Below the pieces are notes generated by a model. It searched no databases and was not told where the DNA came from. It was given only the letters and a program-made list of their open reading frames with translations. A stretch of DNA of 64,000 bases, taken from assembly GCA_024734495.1 (NCBI GenBank), contig JALMQS010000828.1:4389603-4453602 (forward strand). The letters run 5' to 3'. The DNA is from Forficula auricularia (taxonomy: Eukaryota; Arthropoda; Insecta; Dermaptera; Forficulidae). Position numbers and translations under genes: made by a program. Numbering within the stretch: position 1 is the stretch's first letter; every line of letters begins with the position of its first letter. Shown one piece after another: positions 1-10,679 of this stretch.

Positions 1-1920
1 ATGGCCATATCAGAACGTGTCAATTTATTTGTTCTTACTTTGCGTTTTTCTTTCAATTATATTTTCAGACACATTACCTACTAATTAGAACTAGATGTAA
101 TTTATAAGATATACTTTCACCTTTTCTAATTGAAACTCACTGAGGATTAAAACATTTTCATTACTTAAATAAATAAACACCATTTAAAAGGAATGCCTTT
201 GCAGAATTTTCTCTTAAAATTAAGTCAACAGCTCCTTCCTAAAGAGATTTAAGATATGACCTGAGGAGTTCACCAATCACCATATAGAAGAAGGAATTTG
301 CCTGGCCAAAGGATTATACTTGAATCCGTTAAAAATATTCTTCTTTAATATTCTTAACTAGATTTTAATATAAATATTAAAACCTATTTGAGACGAGATA
401 ATGGCTAACCGCCATGGTTTCTGGATTAAAAAGGAATAACGAGAGAAAAAAGAAGAACCGGACTGAGAGAAATTCATATTAAATTCCGGAAAAGCGAATA
501 TTCCTCGTTCCAATGGCTTAAGACCAAGGAGACGGGTGGCGAGAAATACCTCCAGAACGATGGTCGTTGCTCGGGAGAGGGGGGGCTGCCTCGATTTTCT
601 CTAAATATATTTTGGCGTCGAACCTTCCCAAACTGAGATCGAGAGACATTTGCTGTGTCTTAGGATATTGATTGCGGGTCGCTGAAGAGAGAAGTGGAAA
701 ATCACTTGATTTGTATTCGACTCAGAAAAGAGAAATCGCCACATTGGAGACATACGATATCGCTTATTGTCTGTATCATGTCGCTGAACGATAAAGTCAC
801 TTCAACACATCTTCAACAGCTACATGTTCGATATCCTAAATATGCAATAATGGGAGCTATCAAATTAAGGACAAGTTTTTGTATGAATTTTTATTTTCAT
901 CAACGTTTCGTCGACTTTGGCGACTTCTTGCAATGTTTTCAATAGTTTCATCACACATTCGTTCAGAATACATTATTTTTCTTTGTCTCCGTTAACAATG
1001 AGCATTAGAATCGTTCTAAAACTGTATTCTCTGATTCTGTTTGTATTGTTTCTAAACTGCTGATTTTATGAATTTTTGAATTTCTGATGGTCATTGGCGA
1101 TAAAGAAAAATAATGTATTTTAGACGAATGTGTGATGAAACTATTTGGAACCCTGAAGTAGCCAATTGCAAGTGATGCTCCTTCAAATAAAGCAAAAACC
1201 CTATATGGTAAAGTAAAATTTATGTTGTTGTAGTGCAAATCAAATTTTCAACACTAAATGATGTTGACAGATGCCAAAGCAATGAAAAAATAATGCGTTA
1301 TGGTCGTTCAAAATAAACATAACTGATATTGCCATCTATCGTAAAAGGCTCATTTTATATGCATACACCTGGCATATCAAGTTTGCATCTTATTTAGTTT
1401 TGAAATACAGTAGTCTTATTTCTTAAATGTAGATATACAATATAGCGACTATAATAGGATCTCATTTTACTTTAAGTGGAACTTTGATCAAGCGATAACT
1501 CCGAGTCGGATCGCTCGAACGAGTGTTCCGTATCACTCACAAAATATTTGAGATATTGGGTCTATTTGTCGTTGATAAAACAAATGAGTGATTTAAAGAA
1601 ATTTTTCATAATTTTAAGTCAAGGTATTTATTTCTAAACGCTAAGAGGTATCAATAACACCTAGAAACGGCCACGTGTTGTTCTACACCTTCAACTTTAA
1701 TTGAAATAAAATTTAAAAAAATTAAACCTAATTCTTATTTAAAAGTTCTTTACAAGGGCACTCACTCTATGATAAAAAATATTGTTTTTATTTTCTGACC
1801 CCACACAAAATCTTTGATCCATTCAAAAATAATCACTTTATTAAAATATTAGTAACTTTTAAGGAGATTGGTGTTGGTTCAAGGCGAAACATTTTTTAAT
1901 AATATAAAAATTAGTTAAAA
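1..1920. other. no recognisable gene; partly GC-richer single-copy block
   Basis: No coding region or repeat that I can name. About 410-700 is less AT-rich than the surroundings, has several purine-rich GAGA-like runs, and resembles nothing else in the window. It could be host regulatory or untranslated sequence. Short open frames around 694-945 and 1005-1238 lack any recognisable domain. Confidence 0.4.
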
Positions 1921-1927
1921 TTACTAT

Positions 1928-2083
1928 GTGGGTTTCACATAAAATAAAAATAAACAAAAGTAAATTTAGATTTTGATATATTTCGGGTTGTCAGCCCATC
2001 GTCAGGAGTCAGAAAACTTACAACCCGAAATATATCGAAATCTAAACCACTCTTTGTTTTATTTTATTTTATGTGAAACCCAC
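1928..2083. repeat. 156-bp palindrome of two head-to-head Penelope-type tails
   Basis: The ends are inverted copies (GTGGGTTTCAC at the left, GTGAAACCCAC at the right). Both halves carry the motif ACCCGAAATATATC facing outward. The minus-strand half also has an upstream CTGACGA, giving a hammerhead-like core; the plus-strand half lacks it. This matches the layout of the tail downstream of the GIY-YIG frame at 54.4-55.1 kb, so I read it as two fused element ends. The family assignment is inference. Confidence 0.55.
1975..2005 (-). ncRNA. hammerhead-ribozyme-like core
   Basis: Read on the minus strand: CTGACGA (1999-2005), one extra T, a 3-bp GGG/CCC stem II (1995-1997 with 1985-1987), then GAAA and a short loop ending in UC at 1975-1976. 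Position 7 of the core may be any base, so CTGACGA fits. The extra nucleotide before stem II is not in the textbook core but recurs in the other two copies here. Activity is unknown. Confidence 0.4.
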
Positions 2084-2210
2084 TCCAGCAATTTTACCTA
2101 ATTTTTTTATTATTAAAATATTAGTACTTACCATTTATGTTTGGTTGGAAAATGAAAAGATATAGGTATATCTTAGTAATGGAGCTGTTGAAGTTTTATT
2201 TTTGTGATTA

Positions 2211-2340
2211 ATTTGATTGAATTTTTATTTAAATCACACATGATTAATTATAATTATTTATTGAAACATTATTTATATTGCATTTATTTTTTTCAATAAA
2301 TAATTATAATTAATCATGTGTCATTTAAATAAAATCAAAT
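2211..2340. repeat. AT-rich inverted repeat (hairpin, arms about 50 bp)
   Basis: Left arm about 2211-2265, right arm about 2291-2340, with a loop of about 25 bp. The arms share ATGATTAATTATAATTATTT and its complement. No coding sequence. Probably a small foldback or MITE. Confidence 0.6.
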
Positions 2341-3189
2341 TTTAATATAGGTATCTTGTAAATTTTAAGTTTGTATCTTATTTAATTTAAGAACTACAAT
2401 GCTCTAAATGACGTACAGGCTGACATTGTAGTCTAGTCACACTAATAGGCTCCCCGTTTGACTTTTAAACAGAACCATAAAAAAAGAGAAGTAGAAGATT
2501 AAAAATTAGAATAGCCCCCCCCCCCCCATAGAAAATTATGAAAAGTGATACCTTGTACATTCTCTGCTTATACATGATAAATGAAAATGATTTTGATATC
2601 TTAATTAATATATGAGATATGATCGTTTTTCTTATCTATAGAAAATTCTAACGTCACAAGGACAAAGTCACTGATTACTATCTGATTACTTAAAAGTGAA
2701 AACGTTAACAATATTGGAGATATGTCAAGAATTATGTCCCCGAAGAATTCCCTTGCTCCATTTCCAGCTGTGTCAGCTCCACCTACCTCTCCTATTGTTC
2801 GACATCCTTCTCGTTAAATAATAATTATACATACATGAAGTGAAGTCTCGAATTAAAGGAATACAGGGATGTTCGTTAATGCCGAAAGTATGTTCGATCG
2901 AATGTACCCTTCAAGGCATTTATTAAAATGTATTTTATTTTTATTATGTTATAGGAATAATAAATATAACGTGTTGTATAAAATACAATGATTAATTTTA
3001 ATCTAATTTCTTTGACACATTTGAGTTCACACGCTTTTATTACAGTCTATTAATGTTATTTATTCACTAATCCAAAATGTTTTGTTGTTTTATTTGTATT
3101 TCCTTCAAAATGAATACCTAATAAAAAAAATTGTTATTAGAGTGAACTAGATTCGGGGGCAGCCTTGTATATAATATATAATATGTATT

Positions 3190-4300
3190 TTATTACTTTA
3201 CCATACAGGGTATGGTCAAGTATTGTAATCGCATGAAAAAAGTGGTTTTTTCAAAATATCTAAAACGGCTTAAACTATTTCAATTAAAAAAATTGAGCAA
3301 AACCATGGCATTTAGGTCTACGAAAATCTCTAATAAGTAAGATCAAAAAAATTATATTTTTCTATATACAATTGTTTTATCAAAACGTCTGTTAGTTTTA
3401 TTCTGTTAGTTAGTCTGTGAGTTACCAAATTTTTGTGGACGAGCTAGCTCAAAAACTAGTTTGAATATCGAAACCAAATTTTACACGTAGTTTTGGTCTA
3501 TTAAGATTAAGAGCTGATTAGATTTTGGTGCTTATCGACCCAAAATTAAAGGAGGTGGTTAAAAATTAAAATCTAGGCCATTTGACTAAACTCAACCAAA
3601 TTTTGTATACATAATCAATGGGACCCACAGAAGTCTAAAAATGCAAAAATTAACTGCCCAAAAATGGGGGGGGGTTAAAAATTAAAAATCTTGGCCATTT
3701 GACTAAACTCAACCAAATTTTGTATACATAATCAGTGGGATTTAAGATCAAGCTATAGTACAATTGACAACTGCAGTTATTATACTTAATTTATATTTTG
3801 GCTGTGAATGTTTTATTATTTGTGACATTTTTTCATTATTTATTTATTAATTTATTGTTTTATTTATTTATTTATTTGTTAATTTATTGTTTTATTTATT
3901 TATTTATTTGTTAATTTATTGTTTTATTTATTTATTAATTATTTTCATTGTCTGTGATACTATTTGATAGTTTATAAACTCATGGTAGACTGGCTACAAT
4001 GGAATTCATTCCGAGGCCATTAGAGGAGAGAAAATAAAAAAAAATAATCAGTGGGACCAGAAGAATAAAAATGCAAAAACCAAAATGGGGGGCGGGGGTG
4101 GGGGGTGCTGGGTCAAAAAATTAAAATCTTGGTCATTTGACCAAACTCAATCAAATTTTGTATTCATAATCAGTGGGCCCCCAGGAGTCTAAAGATTTAA
4201 ACTAACCCCTCCTTACATGAATATAAATAATCTTATTAATTATTAAATATAAGAGAGGGGCCAGTTGTATGGCGACATCTGAACAAGTCAGCTTTTTTAT
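3190..4300 (-). mobile_element. hairpin-ended LINE-like repeat, copy 1
   Basis: Read on the minus strand, the element ends at 3194-3232 in a short hairpin (CCATACCCTGTATGG) followed by an A-rich tail. The same terminus occurs near 12222, 40247 and 48772. Upstream are G-rich tandem units of about 120 bp containing CAAATTTTGTATACATAATC, shared with 48768-49600, and a segment near 4240-4300 shared with 49535-49590. No reverse transcriptase remains, so 'LINE-like' rests on the 3' hairpin plus A-tail. Noncoding. Confidence 0.55.
3847..3942. repeat. 32-bp AT minisatellite, about 3 units
   Basis: The phrase TTAATTTATTGTTTTATTTA begins at 3847, 3879 and 3911, an exact 32-bp spacing. It lies inside the hairpin-ended repeat. 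Confidence 0.8.
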
Positions 4301-4328
4301 ATGGTTTCTTGTGATCTTTTAGACTTTT

Positions 4329-5000
4329 TTTTAATGAAAATGATGAGAGGAGTTACATCAAAAAAATGCATCCCCTAAAGGCCTGGGTTGGCCCCTCCAT
4401 CTTGAAAAAAAGAAGAAGAGGGGATTTTATGGGCCGGGTAGGGGTCGAAGGGGTGGATACGGGTCTTAAACAGCTTAAAGTTATAAGTTGCGGGGAAGAC
4501 GGTGGGTGAGAGTGAATTCCAGTCTCTGGAGGTCATAGGAATAAAAGAGTTAGCGAAAGCGCTTGTTTGACTTTTATCCAACTTGACAGCGAAGGGGTGC
4601 TGAGCTTTCGAAAACCGCGTGTTTCTCTTAAAGAGGGCTTTAGGGGGGATAATTGATTTCAGCTCGACTGAAGAGAAAGGGCAGAAACGGTTCTTCGGTG
4701 AGCCAGGGAGTCGAGTGAGTTAGTTAGGGCCGGGTCTCCTATTAGTTTAATTGCTCGCTTCTGAATTGCATCCAGTGTGGCAAGAGAATGCTTGGAGTCC
4801 TCTCTTCACAGATGAGAGCCATATTCGAGACAGGGACGAATTTGAGCCTTATACAGTGAAAGAAGTTGACTGGGAGTATAATAGCGCCTAGACCTAAATA
4901 GGAGATCGCAATCTTGGGCGCTGCAGATTTAGCAGTGGTTGAGATATGGTCATTCCAAGAAATGTCAGACCCCTAGCATTGAATTTTATCCCTGAATTCC
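4329..5000 (-). mobile_element. Jockey-type LINE, 3' fragment with C-terminal ORF2 remnant
   Basis: The minus-strand frame 4375-4581 (68 aa) contains the C-terminal Jockey signature SFIPMTSRDWNSLSPTVFP and a following FKTRIHPF, after which the protein ends. Sequence up to about 5000 is related by eye to the other Jockey copies (the RRASKYSLATLDA region of 13945-14334), but with frameshifts. An A-run (T-run at 4326-4332 on the plus strand) marks the 3' end. 5'-truncated and dead. Four more fragments of the family are at 13603-14519, 16750-16925, 23689-23830 and 50465-51360. Confidence 0.75.
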
Positions 5001-5890
5001 AGTGAGTTTGAATCGATAATAATGTTATGTTTTTACTTCTTTGTTAAATGTGTGTTTTATTTCTTGGTTAAATGTGTGAGGTAGAATTATTGTTTTCCAT
5101 AATTACTAAAATACAAACATTTTAGGTACCTATATAGTGTTTTTATTTAAATAAATGACAAATAAATATTTACTTCTGATTAGGTATAATCATTTAACTG
5201 CTACTATTTTATTATTGTTTGATTTTACGCATTAACTATTATGTACAAAGAGGCAAATGCTCGAATAAATATTTCTGTAAATAAAATAAACAAATTAAAA
5301 GCATTTCTCTTTAAGTTCATCAAAATAATAATTTATTATATCATTCCTCTTCGGCTTCTATTAGCCTAAATAATGATTCGACATATGTGTACTCGTTCTA
5401 AAATTATAACACTGAGTATTATTTTCATTTATTAATTTATTTTTTTTACGTAAACACAAAATTGTAAAATTCGAAAAGTGCTTATGAGCTAATAAACCCT
5501 GGCGCGCTAATAAAACTTTCTATTCTATTTTACTCTACCCCGTGAGGGCCAAGGTCGGACTAATGTGTTCACTTAAATATTTTAAATTTTATTTGTATGA
5601 TTATTCAGCTATTGAAAGTATAGAAAATAGAGAAAACACCTTTTTCTTTTGTCTGTTTATGTGTCTGATTCCAAAGGCCACGATATCTAAAATAAATTTC
5701 AAAAAATAAATAAAAATATTAACATGAGCATTTTTTCCCTTCTTCTTCGAGTACCAAACTCAATTTCGAGCCTTGACTATTTCTATGGAGACGATCCTAT
5801 TCAAAGAAATTTTCCTGGGGAAATTGTTGACAAGCTGGGATTCAGTAGGTAATAAATAATCTCTTGATTTTTATTCAAATAAGTTAATAA
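5000..5890. other. no recognisable feature
   Basis: AT-rich DNA with no coding frame or named repeat seen. Confidence 0.4.
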
Positions 5891-6130
5891 GACCCCTTCC
5901 CCCCCGCACAACCCCCGCCTAGCCCCTGGACCCCACCTCGTACCACCCCCGCTACGCTCCCTGGACTCCCCCTGCAACCCCACCCTACTCCGCCACCCTC
6001 CCCCAATTTTGGGTGGTTAGTTTTTGCATTTATAGCTCTCTAGAGGCCCACAGAATATGTATACAAAATTTGGTTGAGTTTACTCCAAAGGCAAGAATTT
6101 ACATTCTTTCACCCTCTCCCTTTTTGGGTG
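5890..6130 (-). repeat. C-rich tract plus fragment of the G-rich 120-bp repeat
   Basis: 5895-6010 is almost purely C with few G, an extreme strand asymmetry. From about 6005, GGGTGGTTAGTTTTTGCATT and TATACAAAATTTGGTTGAGT are the complement of the repeat unit seen at 3540-4200 and 49130-49500, so this is the family in the opposite orientation. The 60-aa minus frame over it is an artefact of base composition. Confidence 0.6.
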
Positions 6131-6149
6131 AATTCTTTTAAACAAAAGT

Positions 6150-6540
6150 TGTCAGAAATCACATCCCCTACAACTTTGCTTATAATAAATGTTCAATAGG
6201 GTTAATAGTTTAGGAGTTATTTGATAATTTTCGTTCCTGCGACCCCCCCCCCCCCACCACGAACCTTTTGTGGTCAAAATATCAAAACGTTATATAGCTA
6301 TCAACTTAAGTTAGAAAACATCTTATGCAAATATGAAATTTCATAATAATCCCTTCAGCCGTGTCTTTGTGTGAATCGTGAACAACTTTTCGCGGAAACC
6401 ACGTAAACAGACAGACAGACAGACAGAAATTTTGTTGAGGGTGTTTTCCTTCATATCTTTGCTTGCTTGAAACGTATGCAAACAAAATTTGGCGTGATTT
6501 GGACCAATATACAGACAGAACCTTAATTTTATATATAGAG
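6150..6540 (+). mobile_element. probable RTE-type LINE 3' tail
   Basis: Noncoding. It has the phrasing of RTE 3' untranslated regions: CCCTTCAGCCGTGTCTTTG, a CAGA microsatellite at 6410-6426, a second CAGACAGA near 6513, and a terminal TTTTATATATAGAGAT. No coding part is left. The assignment is from memory of the family style only. Confidence 0.35.
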
Positions 6541-6831
6541 ATTAAAATTCCATTTATTTGTATACATTTTACAATGCTTGATTAGAATAAGTAGAGAAAG
6601 CAATCGTATATAAAACATATGTTAAAAGAGAATTTCTTTTAATACACCTTTTTAGTTAGAGTTTATAATATAGGAATTATAATAGAGTTAATTGTATATA
6701 GGGACAGGTTTTAAAACAAGCTCACACTTGTTCGTTCCTGTTTGATCGAATTGGAAGAAATCTTCTAATTCGATACTTCTAGGATTTCCCATTTAACTAT
6801 TAGGTGCTTGTACAATAACTAGTACTCTCTA

Positions 6832-6953
6832 TTGCATGGTCCAAAGTTCAACCCCCCACCTTGCGACTTGAATTTTGAACTCCGCCAAACTAAAATGAAC
6901 ACTTTCCAGCAAGGAACTCTCCAGAGATTCTACGTGCACCCACGCCTCTTCCA
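6832..6953 (+). other. possible host exon with splice donor
   Basis: An open, GC-richer stretch with balanced codons sits in very AT-rich DNA and ends in a good donor consensus (TTCCAG followed by GTGAGA at 6951-6959). The frame includes MNTFQQGTLQRFYVHPRLFQ just before the donor, then runs into T-rich intron-like sequence. I do not recognise the protein. It could be chance or an old repeat; no acceptor partner is identified. Confidence 0.25.
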
Positions 6954-6959
6954 GGTGAG

Positions 6960-9030
6960 ATTTTTTCCATTCTTTTTTGAATTTTCTTTATTCTGCCTAT
7001 TTTTATTTATATATTTATATAACACTTAAAAAAATACATTATATGAATATTAATATTTCGATTTCTACTACTTTTTCAAATACTTAACCAGAATTAAGAT
7101 TTAATAATTCGTATTGTAAACCAGTCTTAACCTTTTTAAGTTAGGACCCAAATTTGAAAAATATGTTCACGTTGCGATCCAAAACAAAGAAAAATTTTTT
7201 TAATTGGTTTTTTTAGATTATACTTAAAAAATTGTCTTCAATTTTACAATGATTAAGTAAATTTTTATCTAATAAGATAAAAAAAATGTAATTTTCGATC
7301 CAAGGAAAATAATAAATAAACTGATGTGGCCATACACCTGGTTCCTCTCTTATTATAATTATGTAATATTGAATTAAAATAATTTAAAATTATTTACGAA
7401 AGAACTCCCTCACTCCTCCTCTTAATTTTGGGTCCATTATCAATTAATAATATGTCCTTTTAATTATGAAATTATTTTATTAGAAATATCATCTTTCTTC
7501 GATTTTTGTTTGAAAATATTTTTACCCCCTCTCCTTTTCTATTGGCCCCTTTCAATTTCCCATAGTGAGTCATTTTCATAAGGTTATATATGCGGTGCAT
7601 GTGCGAAATTTCAGACAAATCGATTAAACGTACTAAAACTTATATTGTTAGTTTTATTTTTTTGAACTACCCCAATTTTGGCCCCCGAAAAAATAATAAC
7701 CCTATTATTATAGGTTCATTTTATAGTATTATACTATATATTATAGTATAGTATTATAGTATAATATATTTTATTTTCTAAAAATGCATCTATTTTTTAA
7801 TGCAGATGCTGTTAGCTACAAATTTGCAAAGTATTTCAGACCTCCATAATTCGCGATCAATATGTGTAATGTGTATATATATCCATTAGCTTATTTTGTA
7901 CAATTTATTTTAGAAACATGTTTTTAAGAAAAGAATAATATAAAACTAATAAGTTTTTCGTGTTTATTCTGTTCTTTTATTAATTTTAAAACTTTTCAAA
8001 AACATAAACTTTTGTGAATTTATGAATTTAAAAAAATTTTATGTTCCGGATGTTTCTATAACACATTTATTTCTATTTTTTTTTTTTAATATTATATTAT
8101 TATTTAGCTTTTGGCTAAAATCCAAATAGAAATGGCACTTTCAAATAAAAAGACAAACTACACAAGTTATCGTTTTATGTTGTCAAAATCTAAAATAATC
8201 AAATAATTTAATCAACTTATATAATTTATTGGTTGTTTTTAAAGATGAAATAATATTTACATTTGAAGACTTATTGATTAAATATAGGCAGCAATGAAAG
8301 TTTTCCTTATACATTACAATTATCTCTCATGAATATATTTTTAATTACTTAGTTAAATTAATATTTGATTAAAATTAAAATTACCAATAAATAACTTAAG
8401 GTCTTAATAAAATCAAGGTTCATTTTGAAATTATGGTCAAAGAATATTTGGAAACTCATAATTTTAAAACTTCGAAATGAAATGATAAAAGGCTAATATT
8501 TAATAAAAAAAATACAGTTAGGGAAAACAAGAAATGGTTCTTTTGTTGACCTTTTGAGCTAATGGATGATCAGGGATCATCATTTAGATCACACGATACT
8601 TATCTTAGATACATGAGATTTGTTCTGACGAGTTAAAGTCAATGATACCTCATAAAGCTTTATTTGTAAGGAACACGGAATTTCCGAACGCTCAACACCT
8701 TTTTATCTTTACCAATTCGCAAAATAACAATCGAACTAACTAATTCTCGTTTATCCCTATTATATCTAGAGACTGAAATTCACTTCCCATCTCCGTCTTT
8801 AAAGACCAAAATCTTCAGAAATTCAAAACCCGCAGGTATTTTCAACTCTGATCCAAATTCTAAAATTTCTTCAAATTCTTCTTTACACAATCTAGGGTTC
8901 ATTCCTGACCTTTAGTGGTTGCTTACCACTGATGTGTAACTTCTCGCATCAATATTATAAAAAATGAATTATTTTTATTGAATATAAATATTTTTTTATA
9001 GTTTTCAGAATTTCAATACTTAAATACTAT
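6960..9030. other. AT-rich, no gene seen
   Basis: Contains an AT palindrome near 7724-7772 (runs of TATAGTATTATA type) and, at 7320-7440, sequence related on the opposite strand to the 4240-4300 and 49535-49590 segments. Otherwise nothing recognisable. Confidence 0.4.
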
Positions 9031-9032
9031 AA

Positions 9033-9135
9033 AGGGGAAGGCAATAGGAAACCACCCCTGTGAAAAATTTTCCCAAGAAAATTATAATGGAGAGGATAGT
9101 CTCCACAGTAATCGCCGTCGCTCGGAATCGAGTAA
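9033..9135 (-). repeat. dispersed repeat shared with 22329
   Basis: GGGGAAGGCAATAGGAAACC followed by ACCCCTG is the complement of CAGGGGTGGTTTCCT plus a CTTCCCC motif at 22329-22360. Similar 'aggcaatggaaacc' motifs occur in many arthropod retroposons. Noncoding. Confidence 0.4.
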
Positions 9136-9474
9136 TGCACTTGTGGAAGAAGAAATACTATAAATTTATTTCTTAAAGTTCATGTACCTATACTATTTTG
9201 AGAGTATGAAAAATCATTCACAATAAAACTATAGCTTATGAACAAAGCCAACAAATTCGCATGAATATGAAATAATCAAATTTAATATTAAACAGAGCAG
9301 CCATGATGTCAGACTAATAGAATGTACAATACCAAAAGTAAAAGTAAAGACCCCATCAAACCGCATAGTCGACTATGATGGAAAAAACTTTTTCGTTTCT
9401 ACTTTTATCTTTAATAATAAATGTTGAAACATTGTGTTTTCTGAGGATAATAACTCTTTAAACATAGGTACATA

Positions 9475-9617
9475 CGAGGGGTGAACCGCGGCCTAATATC
9501 GTGTACACTTACTTTCACTTCCACTTACATTTCCAAATAGAAGACAATAGATGAAGGGGCATTATCTAATGAATTTCAAAATAATTCCACCTAATTCCAA
9601 TTGTGGTTCACCCCTCG
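9475..9617 (-). mobile_element. MITE family M, copy 1 (143 bp)
   Basis: Terminal inverted repeats CGAGGGGTGAACCGCG and its complement, with an exact 8-bp target duplication GGTACATA at 9467-9474 and 9618-9625. The interior carries TTACTTTCACTTCCACTTAC and GGCATTATCTAAT motifs shared with copies at 18988, 56105 and 59356. No coding capacity. The 8-bp duplication suggests hAT-type mobilisation, though the terminus does not begin with the usual CA. Confidence 0.9.
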
Positions 9618-9800
9618 GGTACATAAGTACGAACTGACCAATGGAATTTTGGCCTCTGGGGACCACAATATCCGGTTTTAAACTATTAAGGTCATTCCTT
9701 CCGCCTAGAAGACACAAAGTGGAATTACCTTTTTTCATCTCTGAGATAGAAGCTGCCAAAGATATCATTACATGATATAGAGAATGGAAGTAAAAATGAC
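9618..9800. repeat. dispersed repeat related to 30485-30745
   Basis: TTTTGGCCTCTGGGGACCA, ATATCCGGTTT, then a CCTTCCGCCTAGAAG stretch and ATTACATGATATAGAGAATG parallel the sequence at 30525-30745. Noncoding. MITE copy 1 abuts it and may have inserted into it. Confidence 0.55.
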
Positions 9801-10310
9801 TGATTTAGGTGCTTTCAACTGATACTCTCTCTTTTGTTAAATAATTGTATTATTTATTTTTTAAATAATAATATTGAAACAAAAAGAAAATTTAGTTTTC
9901 TCATTTTAAATATAGAATGTCGCCTGAAAAGTGTGATCAAGGTGGTATTTTCCGCTAGATTCCCCTTTGACGTTCTTTTGTCGTGCTATAAATATTATTT
10001 TTTGAGAAGCTCGTAATTTATTGAGTAATTTGATATTTACTAACATATTTGAGAAATTCACCTCAAATCGTTTTCTTAAGTACATCGTTTGGAACTTTAT
10101 GGCAGATTGAATAAATTTAAACTACAAATCAAATAAAGTTGTTTTCTTTATTATGTACCTACATAATTTTTAAAATTTCTAGTTTCTTCACGAAAAGGTA
10201 ACATATGTATATAGTAGATAGTGAAGCAATCGTTCTATTTGAATTTGGAAAGTTTCTATTGAAAATCAAGGATCAAAGAAAAATGAACGGAATTAGATGA
10301 TTAAAAGTCT
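9800..10310. other. no recognisable feature
   Basis: AT-rich. A 60-aa frame here has no domain. Confidence 0.4.
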
Positions 10311-10311
10311 G

Positions 10312-10437
10312 AAAAGGGCGAAGCGAAAGGAAATGAAAGAGCCGATAAAGCAGCTAATGAGGCAATAAATATTCGTGAATACACTGATCATCATGACCGC
10401 CTCCTAATGACCTTACACTCATTGGATACAGAGCAGT
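10312..10437 (+). pseudogene. LINE RNase H fragment
   Basis: The reading GEAKGNERADKAANEAI matches the conserved RNase H tail of Jockey- or I-type LINEs (G-I-x-GNERAD-x-AA-x-EA), where the D of NERAD is catalytic. It ends at a stop (10435-10437) after about 40 codons, and no reverse transcriptase is adjacent. Isolated relic. Confidence 0.6.
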
Positions 10438-10679
10438 AATCCTGGGAAAATGACTAACGAGTGTTCATCCGCACTACCAACATACAACGCTTCGCAATAA
10501 TTCATTGTTTCAGTGTAAATAAAAAAAAAAAATCTCAATGGATTAAAAATTTTTAGCTAATAAATATCTATTCTACTAAAAGGAATTAAAATTATTAATA
10601 AAAATTATAATTAGTTATATATTAACAATAAGAGACTTGAGTTTACAAAGTAGGCATAGTAAGACATCTTTGTTTAAGG

